DNA of 21,904 nucleotides from positions 1 to 21,904 of the forward strand of contig CALDLZ010000242.1 of NCBI GenBank assembly GCA_937915335.1, given 5' to 3'. This DNA is from an uncultured Faecalibacterium sp. GTDB taxonomy: Bacteria; Bacillota; Clostridia; Oscillospirales; Ruminococcaceae. Within the stretch, counting starts at the first letter, position 1. Every line of letters begins with the position of its first letter. Position numbers and translations under genes: made by a program. Below, in pieces: positions 8,171 to 15,121 of the stretch. The notes under the pieces are model-generated. The model ran no database searches. It worked only from the letters and a program-made list of their open reading frames with translations, and was not told where the DNA came from.

Positions 8171-8222
8171 GAAGAAAATACGGGCGGCCCGCACCCGCCC
8201 CGGAACCCGTGAGGAGGATTCC

Positions 8223-9350
8223 ATGGAACACAACACCCGCCTGCGGAACGCAGGCTTTGTCACCTTCTTTTTCAGCGGCATCTGCACCATTTCCAGCGGT
8301 GTCGTGGTCAGCCTGCTGCAGGAGGAGTACGGCTTTGCCTACGGCATGACCGGCACCCTGCTGAGCCTGCTGAGCATCGGCAACCTGCTGGCGGGCCTGC
8401 TGGCCGGCGCGCTGGTGGGTAAGCTGGGCATGAAGCCCAGCGTCCTGCTGCTGACCATCGGCTATGCGGTGGGTTACGGCCTGATGGGCCTGACCGGGCT
8501 GCCCATTCTGCTGGCACTGGCCTTTTTCATCGTGGGCATTGCCAAGGGCAGTGTCATCAACACCTGCACCATTCTGGTCAGCGACAACTCTGCCGACCGC
8601 ACCCGGGGTATGAACACCATGCACGCCTGCTACGCCTGCGGTGCCCTGCTCTGCCCCTTCCTGATCTCCGCCGCTGCCAAGGTCAGCACCTCGCTGGCCG
8701 TGCTGGCACTGGCGGCGCTGGGTCTGGTGCTCTGGCTGGTGTACCTGTTCACCCCCATGGCGGGCCGTACGACAACGAAAGAATCCGTCACCGACTGGGG
8801 CTTTCTGCGCTCCACCCGCTTCTGGCTGCTGACGGGCCTGCTGTTCTGCCAGAACGCCGCCGAGCAGAGCGTCGTGGGCTGGATGGTCACCTACTTCAAG
8901 GACAGCGGCATCATTGCGGGTACGCTGGCAGCCTATACCGTCACCGTGATGTGGGGCGCCACCCTGGTTGGCCGCCTGCTCATCGCCTTTGTGTTCCCGC
9001 TCAGGCAGCCCCGCAAAGCCATGGTGGTCATGGCGCTTACCTGTACCGTGTTCTACTTTGCCATGATGCGGGCCCACAGCCAGCTGCCCGCCATCCTGCT
9101 GCTGTTTGCCTTCGCCTTCTCGATGGCAGGCATGAACCCCACCGCCGTGGCCAGCGCCGGTAAAATGACCAGCGTTGCCAGCATGGGCATCATGCTGCCG
9201 GTGGCATCCAGCGGTGCCATCCTTATGCCCTGGATCATCGGCAAGGTAGCCGAACGTGCCGGGCTCGCCGCCGGTATGGCGACCAACATCGTGCCCTGCG
9301 TGGGGCTGATCGTCTTTGCGATTCTGGTTTCCAGAATGAAAGAGGATTAA
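8223..9350 (+). CDS. Major facilitator superfamily (MFS) transporter
   Basis: 375 aa, almost entirely hydrophobic, consistent with 11-12 membrane helices in two halves with a central loop near 180-195. Between helices 2 and 3 is an MFS motif A-like stretch, GALVGKLGMKPSV (62-74). The second half opens with WGFLRSTRFWLLTGLLF. The N-terminal half (small residues, ACYACGALLCPFL) resembles the FucP/sugar-proton symporter-like branch, but the substrate cannot be read. GAGGAGG precedes the ATG. It has its own promoter and converges on queH, sharing the palindromic stop TTAA at 9347-9350. Confidence 0.88.
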   Translation: MEHNTRLRNAGFVTFFFSGICTISSGVVVSLLQEEYGFAYGMTGTLLSLLSIGNLLAGLLAGALVGKLGMKPSVLLLTIGYAVGYGLMGLTGLPILLALAFFIVGIAKGSVINTCTILVSDNSADRTRGMNTMHACYACGALLCPFLISAAAKVSTSLAVLALAALGLVLWLVYLFTPMAGRTTTKESVTDWGFLRSTRFWLLTGLLFCQNAAEQSVVGWMVTYFKDSGIIAGTLAAYTVTVMWGATLVGRLLIAFVFPLRQPRKAMVVMALTCTVFYFAMMRAHSQLPAILLLFAFAFSMAGMNPTAVASAGKMTSVASMGIMLPVASSGAILMPWIIGKVAERAGLAAGMATNIVPCVGLIVFAILVSRMKED

Positions 9351-9958
9351 CCTCTCGCTTTTGCGCTGAACTCACACCCACAGTAATCCTGACGGTACAG
9401 CCCGTACTCTTCCGAAAGCTGGAGAGAGCGCAGGTAGCCGTTCTGCTTCTTGAAATCAGAGGGCAGGTGCTTGATGCCAAACTCGGCTTCGAGCTCCTGC
9501 CCGATTTTGTTGATGCGGGCAGCGTCCTTGTGGGGGCTGATGGAAAGTGTGGTGGTGAACCAGTCGAAGCCGTGCTCCTTGGCATACTGGGCCGTGCGGC
9601 GCATCCGCAGGCGGTAGCAGACAGTGCACCGCCCGCCCCGCTCGGGCTCGTTTTCCAGCCCCTGCACGGCGGTGTAGAACTCCTGCGGGTCGTAGTGATC
9701 CTCGATGACCGTCACCCCCAGCGGATGGGCCTCGGCCACGAACTTCTTGAGCTCCTCGCCGCGGCGGTAATACTCCTCGGCAGGCCAGGTGTTGGGGTTA
9801 TAGTAGAGCACGGTGATTTCAAAATACTGGCACAGCTTTTCCAGCACGGCGCTGGAACAGGGCCCACAGCAGGCATGGAGCAGCAGCTTTGGCCGCCGCG
9901 GCCCCAGTGTTTTCAACACTTCGTCCATCTGCTGTGCAAAATTCAACTGCTTTGACAT
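9347..9958 (-). CDS. queH: Epoxyqueuosine reductase QueH
   Basis: 203 aa from the chosen start. QueH (formerly DUF208) performs the last step of queuosine synthesis, reducing epoxyqueuosine in tRNA wobble position 34 to queuosine. Hallmarks seen: LLLHACCGPCSS near the N-terminus (P-loop-like CC motif), RGGRCTVCYRLRM, FTTTLSISPHKD, and the C-terminal DYCGCEFS; these cysteines bind the metal centres in the family. An upstream in-frame ATG at 9965-9967 is overlapped by the ribosome site AAAGGA, which is correctly spaced (8 nt) only for the second ATG at 9956-9958. No other queuosine genes are adjacent. Convergent with the MFS gene. Confidence 0.93.
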   Translation of the reverse strand: MSKQLNFAQQMDEVLKTLGPRRPKLLLHACCGPCSSAVLEKLCQYFEITVLYYNPNTWPAEEYYRRGEELKKFVAEAHPLGVTVIEDHYDPQEFYTAVQGLENEPERGGRCTVCYRLRMRRTAQYAKEHGFDWFTTTLSISPHKDAARINKIGQELEAEFGIKHLPSDFKKQNGYLRSLQLSEEYGLYRQDYCGCEFSAKARG

Positions 9959-9980
9959 AGGTTTCATCCTTTGTTATACT
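9952..9980 (+). promoter_or_regulatory. Promoter of the DUF896 gene, overlapping the queH start
   Basis: Consensus -35 TTGACA at 9952-9957, 17-nt spacer, -10 TATACT at 9975-9980. The -35 lies in the first codons of divergent queH. Confidence 0.82.
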
Positions 9981-9994
9981 GAAATAGTAACCAC

Positions 9995-10003
9995 ATTATA
10001 TCA
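9995..10003 (-). promoter_or_regulatory. Candidate extended -10 promoter of queH
   Basis: On the - strand TGATATAAT (TG-N-TATAAT) is an extended -10, about 37 nt before the queH ATG; no -35 is recognisable. Its predicted start site almost coincides with that of the DUF896 gene, so the two promoters face each other. Confidence 0.5.
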
Positions 10004-10022
10004 CAAAAACAGGAGAACCGCG

Positions 10023-10226
10023 ATGACAAACGAAAAAATCGCCCGCATCAACGAGCTGGCAAAAAAAAGCAAGACCACCGGCCTGACCGATGCCGAAAAG
10101 GCAGAGCAGCAGGCCCTGCGGCAGGAATATATCGCCGACGTAAAGGCCAGCCTGCGCGCCCAGTTAAACAACACCTCGATCCAAGAGCCGGATGGCACGA
10201 TCCACAAGCTTACCAAAAAAGATTGA
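10023..10226 (+). CDS. DUF896 family small protein (Bacillus YnzC-like)
   Basis: 67 aa. It contains the family pattern: N-terminal helix EKIARINELAKKSKTTGLTDAEKAEQ, then QALRQEYIADVKASLRAQLNN and the C-terminal turn PDGTIHKLT. Members are small helical-hairpin cytoplasmic proteins of uncertain role; B. subtilis YnzC is in an SOS-induced operon, but no LexA box was noticed here. Ribosome site AGGAG at 10011-10015, 7 nt before ATG. It has its own strong promoter; no T-tract terminator follows, only a dispersed repeat arm. Confidence 0.9.
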   Translation: MTNEKIARINELAKKSKTTGLTDAEKAEQQALRQEYIADVKASLRAQLNNTSIQEPDGTIHKLTKKD

Positions 10227-10250
10227 GCACCTTCCCCTTGAGCCGCTCTT

Positions 10251-10297
10251 GGTTCCCCCTTTGTAGGAGCTGGCACGCAAAGCGTGACTGAGAGGGC
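10251..10297 (+). repeat. Dispersed palindromic repeat, solo right arm (copy A)
   Basis: A degraded GCTCCCCCTTTGGGGGAGC-type hairpin, then CTGG, then a perfect small hairpin CACGC-AAA-GCGTG (10274-10286), ending in GACTGAGAGGGC. Same layout as the right arms near 15052-15102 and 20765-20813. It lies between the DUF896 gene and the purA promoter. Confidence 0.75.
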
Positions 10298-10313
10298 AAG
10301 GCCGTTAAAAGTG

Positions 10314-10342
10314 TTGTACTGGGCTGCGTTTCGTGCTATACT
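10314..10342 (+). promoter_or_regulatory. Promoter of purA
   Basis: -35 TTGTAC at 10314-10319, 17-nt spacer, -10 TATACT at 10337-10342; a perfect TATAAT overlaps at 10342-10347. It starts ~17 nt after repeat copy A. Confidence 0.65.
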
Positions 10343-10366
10343 ATAATTGTATTGGTGCGGGCGTTT

Positions 10367-10420
10367 GTCCGTGCGGGTACAGATTCCCAAGGTGGCGTAT
10401 CCCGGGCAAAGTGCACGGAA
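10367..10420 (+). other. Possible structured leader of purA
   Basis: TCCGTGC (10368-10374) pairs with GCACGGA (10413-10419), enclosing GGG/CCC pairs (10375-10377 with 10386-10388) and a second CCCGGG-containing segment. The region lies in the ~110-nt 5' leader. It does not match the conserved core of purine, PRPP or ZTP riboswitches that I know, and no terminator stem follows. Confidence 0.3.
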
Positions 10421-10460
10421 AAGGCTGTCTTTTGAAAAAATGATAAAGAGGTCATTTATT

Positions 10461-11756
10461 ATGCTTACTGCAATTACGGGTATCAACTGGGGCGACGAAG
10501 GCAAAGGCCGCATGGTCGATCTGATCAGCCAGGATTACGACATTGTAGCGCGCTATCAGGGCGGTGACAACGCCGGCCACACCGTAAAGAACGAGCGCGG
10601 CAAGTTCGTGCTGAACCTGCTGCCCTCCGGCATCCTGCGCCCCAACGTCGTCTGCGTGATGGGCAACGGTATGGTCATTGACCCGCACCACCTGGCGGGC
10701 GAGATCGAGAGCCTTCGCAAGGGCGGCATCGAGATCAGCCCCAAGAACCTGAAGATCTCCGACCGCGCCACCATCACCATGCCTTACCATGTGGAAGAGG
10801 ATGGTCTGGAGGAAGCCCGTCTGGCCAAGACCGGCGCGCAGTTCGGCTCCACCAAGCGCGGCATCGCTTACACCTACGGCGACAAGTACATGAAGAAGAC
10901 CCTGCGTATGGGCGATCTGCTCCATCTGGATGCTTCCGTCCGTAAGCGCCTGGTCACCATGGTGGATTCCAAGAACCTGGTGATGGAGGGCAGCTACAAC
11001 GCCGCCCCCATCAGCGTGGACGAGATGTGGGCATGGCTGGAAAAGTATGCCGCCATCTTCAAGGATTACATCTGCGACGCGGGCCAGTACCTGGCTGACG
11101 CGGATGCCGCCGGCAAGAAGATCCTGTTCGAGGCCCAGCTGGGCGCTCTGCGCGACATCGACTTCGGCATCTACCCCTACACCACCTCTTCCAACGTCAT
11201 CGGCGCTTATGCCCCTATTGGCGCAGGCATCCCGGGCCACAAGCTGACCAACAGCATCGGCGTGATGAAGGCTTATTCCTCCTGCGTCGGCGACGGCCCC
11301 TTTACCACCGAGCTGGCCATGACCGAGGAAGAGAAGCACGCTCTGCGTGAGGCTGGCCATGAGTACGGTGCCGCCACCGGCCGTCCCCGCCGCGTTGGCC
11401 CCATCGACCTGGTCGCCAGCCACTACGGCGTGTCCTGCCAGGGCTGCGACGAGGTCGCCCTGACCCTGCTGGACGTGCTGGACTACATGGAAAAGATTCC
11501 CGTGGTCACCGCCTACAAGCTGACCGACGGCACCATCACCAAGCGGTTCCCTATGGGCCAGGCTCTGGACACCGCACAGCCCGTGGTGGAGTACCTGCCC
11601 GGCTGGCACTGCGACATCACCGCTGCCCGCAAGTGGGAGGACCTGCCCCGGGAAGCCCGTGATTACGTCGAGTACCTGGAAAAGGCCGTTGGCTGCAAGA
11701 TCACCTACATCTCCGTGGGTGCCGAGCGTGAGGCCTACATCCATCACGTCGTCTGA
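10461..11756 (+). CDS. purA: Adenylosuccinate synthetase
   Basis: 431 aa, full length. Catalyses GTP + IMP + aspartate to adenylosuccinate, the first committed step to AMP, in the cytoplasm. Visible motifs: N-terminal GINWGDEGKGRMVD (P-loop-like, catalytic base Asp12), QGGDNAGHT with His40, DIDFGIYPYTTSSN, CVGDGPFTTEL and EYGAATGRPRRVG. It belongs to a divergent clostridial branch: GINWGDEGKG instead of GTQWGDEGKG, and LFEAQLG where classical enzymes have LFEGAQG. The frame is open back to 10347, but AAAGAGG (10445-10451) and conservation select ATG 10461. The DegV gene follows after 42 nt, probably in the same operon. Confidence 0.96.
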   Translation: MLTAITGINWGDEGKGRMVDLISQDYDIVARYQGGDNAGHTVKNERGKFVLNLLPSGILRPNVVCVMGNGMVIDPHHLAGEIESLRKGGIEISPKNLKISDRATITMPYHVEEDGLEEARLAKTGAQFGSTKRGIAYTYGDKYMKKTLRMGDLLHLDASVRKRLVTMVDSKNLVMEGSYNAAPISVDEMWAWLEKYAAIFKDYICDAGQYLADADAAGKKILFEAQLGALRDIDFGIYPYTTSSNVIGAYAPIGAGIPGHKLTNSIGVMKAYSSCVGDGPFTTELAMTEEEKHALREAGHEYGAATGRPRRVGPIDLVASHYGVSCQGCDEVALTLLDVLDYMEKIPVVTAYKLTDGTITKRFPMGQALDTAQPVVEYLPGWHCDITAARKWEDLPREARDYVEYLEKAVGCKITYISVGAEREAYIHHVV

Positions 11757-11798
11757 TTTCCGCCATTGAACCCGCCGCATTGAAAAGGAAGCGTGACT

Positions 11799-12698
11799 AT
11801 GTTTGATATCATCACGGACAGCGCCTGCGATCTGACCCCTGAAACGGCCGCAAAGCTGAACATTGAGGTCGTCCCCTTCTATGTCTCGCTGGACGGCGAG
11901 CATTACCGCAAGGAGGGCAAGGAGATCGCCGTGCGGGACTTCTACCAGTTCATGGTAGATAACCCCTCGGCCTACCCCAAGACCAGCCTGCCCTCGCTGG
12001 AGGATTTTGAGACAGCCTTCCGGGCCCACGCCGAAGCGGGCCGCCCGGTGCTCTGTCTCTGCTTTACCAGCAAGATGAGCGGCTGCGTGGGCAGCGCCCG
12101 CAACGCCCGGGAACTGGTGCTGGAGGACTTCCCCGATGCAAAGATCGAGGTGCTGGACAGCACCGCCGCCACCGTCACCGAGTCCATCGTGGTGGAAAAC
12201 GCGGTGGCCATGCGGAACGCCGGCTGTTCGCTGGACGAGACCGTGACCTGGCTGGAGGCCGAGAAGATCACCAACCAGATCTTCTTCACCGTGGGCAACC
12301 TCGACTACCTCATCAAGGGCGGGCGCATCGGCAAGGCCACGGGCCGTGCCGCCAACATCCTGGGCATCAAACCCATGATCCTGTTCAAGGAAGGCGAGAT
12401 CTTTTCCGCAGGCGTGGCCCGGGGCCGTCAGAAGAGCTTCGAGAAGGCGCTGGACATGCTGATGGCCTATCTGGCCGAGCACAACGGCACCCCCGATGAC
12501 TACTGCATCACCGTGGGCTACGGCTACGATGCCGACGAGGGCAAGCGGCTCTGGATGCAGACCCGTGCCGCCCTGCGTGCCAAATTCCCCGCCTGCGAGT
12601 GCAAGGTGGGCCTGCTGCAGATCGGCTGCACCATTGCCGTCCATACCGGCCCCTATGCGCTGGGCATGGGTGTCATGCGGCGGTGGAAGAAACAGTAA
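11799..12698 (+). CDS. DegV family fatty-acid-binding protein (FakB-like)
   Basis: 299 aa. DegV/FakB proteins bind a fatty acid and present it to the kinase FakA for entry into phospholipid synthesis. Motifs: ITDSACDL at the N-terminus; TSLPSLEDF (62-70); FTSKMSGCVGSARNA (89-103), the ligand-binding Ser loop; LDSTAATVTE; and DYLIKGGRIGKATG (169-182) with the conserved GGRI. A GTG at 11793 is in frame, but AAAAGGAAG at 11783-11791 is well spaced only for ATG 11799. No fakA gene is nearby. It follows purA and ends at a strong terminator. Confidence 0.94.
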   Translation: MFDIITDSACDLTPETAAKLNIEVVPFYVSLDGEHYRKEGKEIAVRDFYQFMVDNPSAYPKTSLPSLEDFETAFRAHAEAGRPVLCLCFTSKMSGCVGSARNARELVLEDFPDAKIEVLDSTAATVTESIVVENAVAMRNAGCSLDETVTWLEAEKITNQIFFTVGNLDYLIKGGRIGKATGRAANILGIKPMILFKEGEIFSAGVARGRQKSFEKALDMLMAYLAEHNGTPDDYCITVGYGYDADEGKRLWMQTRAALRAKFPACECKVGLLQIGCTIAVHTGPYALGMGVMRRWKKQ

Positions 12699-12701
12699 AC
12701 T

Positions 12702-12745
12702 AAACAAAAAGAAGCCCCGACGAATGTCGGGGCTTCTTTTTGTTT
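12702..12745. terminator. Bidirectional intrinsic terminator between degV and the pilus operon
   Basis: A perfect 20-bp inverted repeat (12702-12721 with 12726-12745) with a 4-nt GAAT loop. A-rich and T-rich ends give a T-run on both strands, so it can end the purA-degV transcript and the - strand pilus operon, whose last stop is at 12759. Confidence 0.95.
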
Positions 12746-12758
12746 ATCAGCCTAAATT

Positions 12759-13349
12759 TTACGATGCACGTTCGCAAAAGACAGTTACACGGGTCTTGCC
12801 GCCATAGGTGCAGGTGTACAGCACCAGGGCGTAACCGCTGTGTTCCACTTCCTCCACGCTGTGGGGGTCGAGCACCTCGATCTTGCTCACGACGTAGTTG
12901 TTCACGATGCCATCCATATCGGTGAAGATGACACTGTCGCCCTCGGAGAGAGAGGACAGCTTGCCAAAATGACTCTCGTAATTGTGCGCCGCAATGACCA
13001 GATCATCGGTGCGGGAAGAGCCGAACTGGCGGCAGGGGGCGATCTTCAGGCGGGGATAGCTCCACTCGCTCATCACCGGCAGGTCAATGCCGATGGCGGG
13101 AATGGAGATCTCCCCCACATATTCGTTGCCGTCGATCTCCACCACCGGGAGCTCGGGGTCAAGAGGGCCGCTTTCCGCCGCCGATTCCGTGGTTGTCTCC
13201 ACCTTCTGCTGAAGGTCGGCCACCACGGTCTGGGCCTCGGCACCGGCATGGGCATCCTCGAAGCGGTTGTAGGCGTACAGGCCGCCAGCCGCCAGCAGGA
13301 GCACCACGCCCAGCACCATGCAGATGAGCCCGGGGCTTGCTTTACGCAT
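12759..13349 (-). CDS. Sortase, second sortase of the pilus locus (class D/A-like)
   Basis: 196 aa from ATG 13349 (an in-frame GTG lies at 13358; neither has a clear ribosome site). One N-terminal transmembrane helix (LICMVLGVVLLLAAGGLYAY) is followed by a linker and the sortase beta-barrel: ISIPAIGIDLPV, catalytic His in VIAAHNYESHFGKL, Cys in LVLYTCTYGG, Arg in KTRVTVFCER. With start at 13349 these are His122, Cys180 and Arg187. Short length and the TCTYGGKTR region point to a class D-like or generic sortase rather than class B. It is last in the operon and overlaps the preceding minor pilin gene by 8 nt, so likely translationally coupled. A reasonable role is anchoring the pilus base protein with its LIQTG signal to the cell wall (inference). 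Confidence 0.87.
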   Translation of the reverse strand: MRKASPGLICMVLGVVLLLAAGGLYAYNRFEDAHAGAEAQTVVADLQQKVETTTESAAESGPLDPELPVVEIDGNEYVGEISIPAIGIDLPVMSEWSYPRLKIAPCRQFGSSRTDDLVIAAHNYESHFGKLSSLSEGDSVIFTDMDGIVNNYVVSKIEVLDPHSVEEVEHSGYALVLYTCTYGGKTRVTVFCERAS

Positions 13350-14130
13350 TCTTTTCACGTTTCTTGCTGCGCTCCGTCAGATAGATGCCCACTGCCAGCA
13401 GGGCCAGACCGCTTGCCGTCAGAACCGGTACGGGCCAGTTCAGCTGGCCAGTCTGGATGAGCTTGGGCCCCTCGTCGGGGCGGGCATCGGCCACCATGTT
13501 TTCCGGGGCGGTGGGCTCCGGTGCACTAGGGTTGGTGGTGGTCTCAGGGTTGGTCGGGCGCGCGTCAGCCGGGGCGGGATTTTCCGGCGTGGTGGGCGTG
13601 GGCGGGACAGGCGTGGGAGTGGGGGTATAAGGGTCATCCGGGTCGTACGGGGTTTCGATGGCCTTATAGCTGTTATTAAAGGTAACACTGCCCACCTTTT
13701 CGTCCATCAGGTCGGCCTGCGTGTGCACGGCCATCCGGGCAACCAGCTTGTCGTTATCCCACACCACGGACACGCGCACATAGTACACGGTGTCATCGTA
13801 AGTGGCACGAGTGTTCTCGCCGGCGATCTGACGCACGGTGTAAACGTAATAGCCGGGCTTGGTGTAGTGAATGGGGCCGAACTTGCCGGTCTCGCCGTCC
13901 ATGATCTCCAAAGTGGTCACATCGGGCAGGGGCGCGTTGTCCACAGCCTCAAGTTCCACAGTCAGCGTTTCCTTTGGGAGAGGTGTTTCCCCCGTGGACT
14001 GAATGGAAACCGGAAGCTCCTCCAGATCAGCCTTCTGGTCAGCCGCTGTGGCCGCAAATGCCGCCGGCTGACAGATGCAGAACCCCAACGCGAGCGTCAG
14101 GAGCGCTGCCGCAATTTTACGGAACTTCAT
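13342..14130 (-). CDS. Minor/basal pilin, FctB-like, with LIQTG sorting signal
   Basis: 262 aa. Signal peptide 1-27 (hydrophobic core, AFA cleavage site), then an FctA/FctB-type Ig-like pilin domain to about 158 (FGPIHYTKPGYYVYTVRQIAG, YDDTVYYVRVSVV, VTFNNSY), a proline-rich stalk about 161-215, LIQTG at 224-228, a transmembrane helix about 232-251 and a basic tail. The usual isopeptide Lys is not evident and the catalytic Glu position is Gln101 (VRQ), as expected for a basal FctB-type pilin without an internal isopeptide bond. S. pyogenes FctB likewise has one Ig-like domain and a proline-rich tail and attaches the pilus to the wall. Lies 13 nt after the class B sortase gene. Confidence 0.88.
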   Translation of the reverse strand: MKFRKIAAALLTLALGFCICQPAAFAATAADQKADLEELPVSIQSTGETPLPKETLTVELEAVDNAPLPDVTTLEIMDGETGKFGPIHYTKPGYYVYTVRQIAGENTRATYDDTVYYVRVSVVWDNDKLVARMAVHTQADLMDEKVGSVTFNNSYKAIETPYDPDDPYTPTPTPVPPTPTTPENPAPADARPTNPETTTNPSAPEPTAPENMVADARPDEGPKLIQTGQLNWPVPVLTASGLALLAVGIYLTERSKKREKNA

Positions 14131-14143
14131 TTCATCCTCTCCT

Positions 14144-14920
14144 TTACGAGCCTGACGCGGATGGGATCATCCACGCCAGCAGAATGGTGCGTGCATCGGT
14201 AAACTCCGTTGAACAGGTGGACAGCGCCAGCACCTGCACGTCACCGCCCGCCGCTTTCATGGCGGCCAGCGTGTCGGCGTTCAGGTTCAGGGCGTTCTCC
14301 TGTGCAAAGGTATACAACCCTTGCAGGTCGCTGTCCCAGCGCTGGGGCTGGAAAATCGCGCTCTCAGACGAAGGAACGAGCAGACATGCAAATGTTTGCA
14401 GCTTATAGGTGCGGTCGGGCAGGATCAGCTCACCGGTGGTATTCTTTGCAAAGAAATCAGCGTCCTTGTAAAGATCCAGATCTCCGAACATCTTGCTCTC
14501 TTCCATGTGGTGGCCATACAGAAGCGAGTACGGGTCGGTGAAGTCCCCCGCACAGTTGGCATCCAGAAAGACGCTGCCTGCCAGCGAGAAGTCACCGTAG
14601 ACATCGGTGTTCACATAGGTAAAGTTGTCCTCACCCTGAACCACAGGGTAATCGATGGCGGTGTTGTCCAGCGTGACCCACGCGCGGACATCCGGATTGA
14701 TGCCCAGCAGCTCCTCAAAGCTTGCGCCATTGTCGCCCGCCTTGGGTTTGAACTGCAGCAGCTCGGCCTGAACATTGTCCGCGGCGGCGTACACCTGTGA
14801 GTTGTCCCACAGGGCATAGGCTGAATATGCCCCGGCGACCACCAGGAACAGCACGACCACCGTGCTCACCAGAAAGTCGGCTGCCCTCAACGCTTTTCTC
14901 TGCCAGTTGATACAGCCCAC
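14144..14920 (-). CDS. Class B sortase (pilin polymerase, SrtC2-like)
   Basis: About 258 aa. One N-terminal membrane helix (about 16-36), then a class B sortase domain: LLGINPDVRAWVTLDNTAIDYPVVQ, GSVFLDANCAGDF, SLLYGHHME with catalytic His137, ALSTCSTEF with Cys236 and Arg244 in TDARTILLAW. Class B sortases polymerise pilins in FCT-3-type loci, where they recognise VPTG-like signals, so this is the best candidate for linking the PDMG and PDLG pilins. The longest frame starts with GTG at 14918-14920, but GGAGG directly abuts that codon; a TGA stop lies just upstream, so the start is uncertain. Gap of 201 nt to the upstream pilin gene, holding a dispersed repeat. Confidence 0.92.
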   Translation of the reverse strand: MGCINWQRKALRAADFLVSTVVVLFLVVAGAYSAYALWDNSQVYAAADNVQAELLQFKPKAGDNGASFEELLGINPDVRAWVTLDNTAIDYPVVQGEDNFTYVNTDVYGDFSLAGSVFLDANCAGDFTDPYSLLYGHHMEESKMFGDLDLYKDADFFAKNTTGELILPDRTYKLQTFACLLVPSSESAIFQPQRWDSDLQGLYTFAQENALNLNADTLAAMKAAGGDVQVLALSTCSTEFTDARTILLAWMIPSASGS

Positions 14921-14963
14921 CTCCGGTCAAAGCAAGTAATCATAAGTGTTTTGCGGATAAACA

Positions 14964-15102
14964 CGCCCTCTCAGGCGCTTTGCGCCAGCTCTCCCAAGGG
15001 GAGAGCCTACGCATCTAAACGGTCAGCAGCTTCTATCGGTCGAGCCGCCATTGCCTCTCCCCTTGGGAGAGGTGGCAGTGCGGAGCACTGACGGAGAGGG
15101 CG
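14964..15102. repeat. Dispersed palindromic repeat, complete inverted pair (copy B)
   Basis: Left arm 14964-15007: CGCCCTCTCAGG, hairpin GGCGC-TTT-GCGCC, CCA, hairpin GCTCTCCC-AA-GGGGAGAGC. Right arm about 15052-15102: hairpin CCTCTCCCCTTGGGAGAGG, GTGG, hairpin CAGTGC-GGA-GCACTG, ending in GGAGAGGGCG. The arms are reverse complements in layout, separated by ~44 nt that resemble the spacer of copy D (ACGCATCT...CAGCAG). It occupies most of the 201-nt gap between the major pilin and sortase genes, inside the operon. Confidence 0.85.
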
Positions 15103-15121
15103 AGGACGCTGCCGGGAGCAA

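Noticed and set aside
10367..10420. ZTP (pfl) riboswitch upstream of purA
   Set aside because: Only a vague match to the 3' CCGCCUGGGCA-like piece; the conserved 5' core is missing.
10452..12707. A 751-codon frame antisense to purA and degV
   Set aside because: Same codon-bias shadow; both + strand genes are unambiguous.
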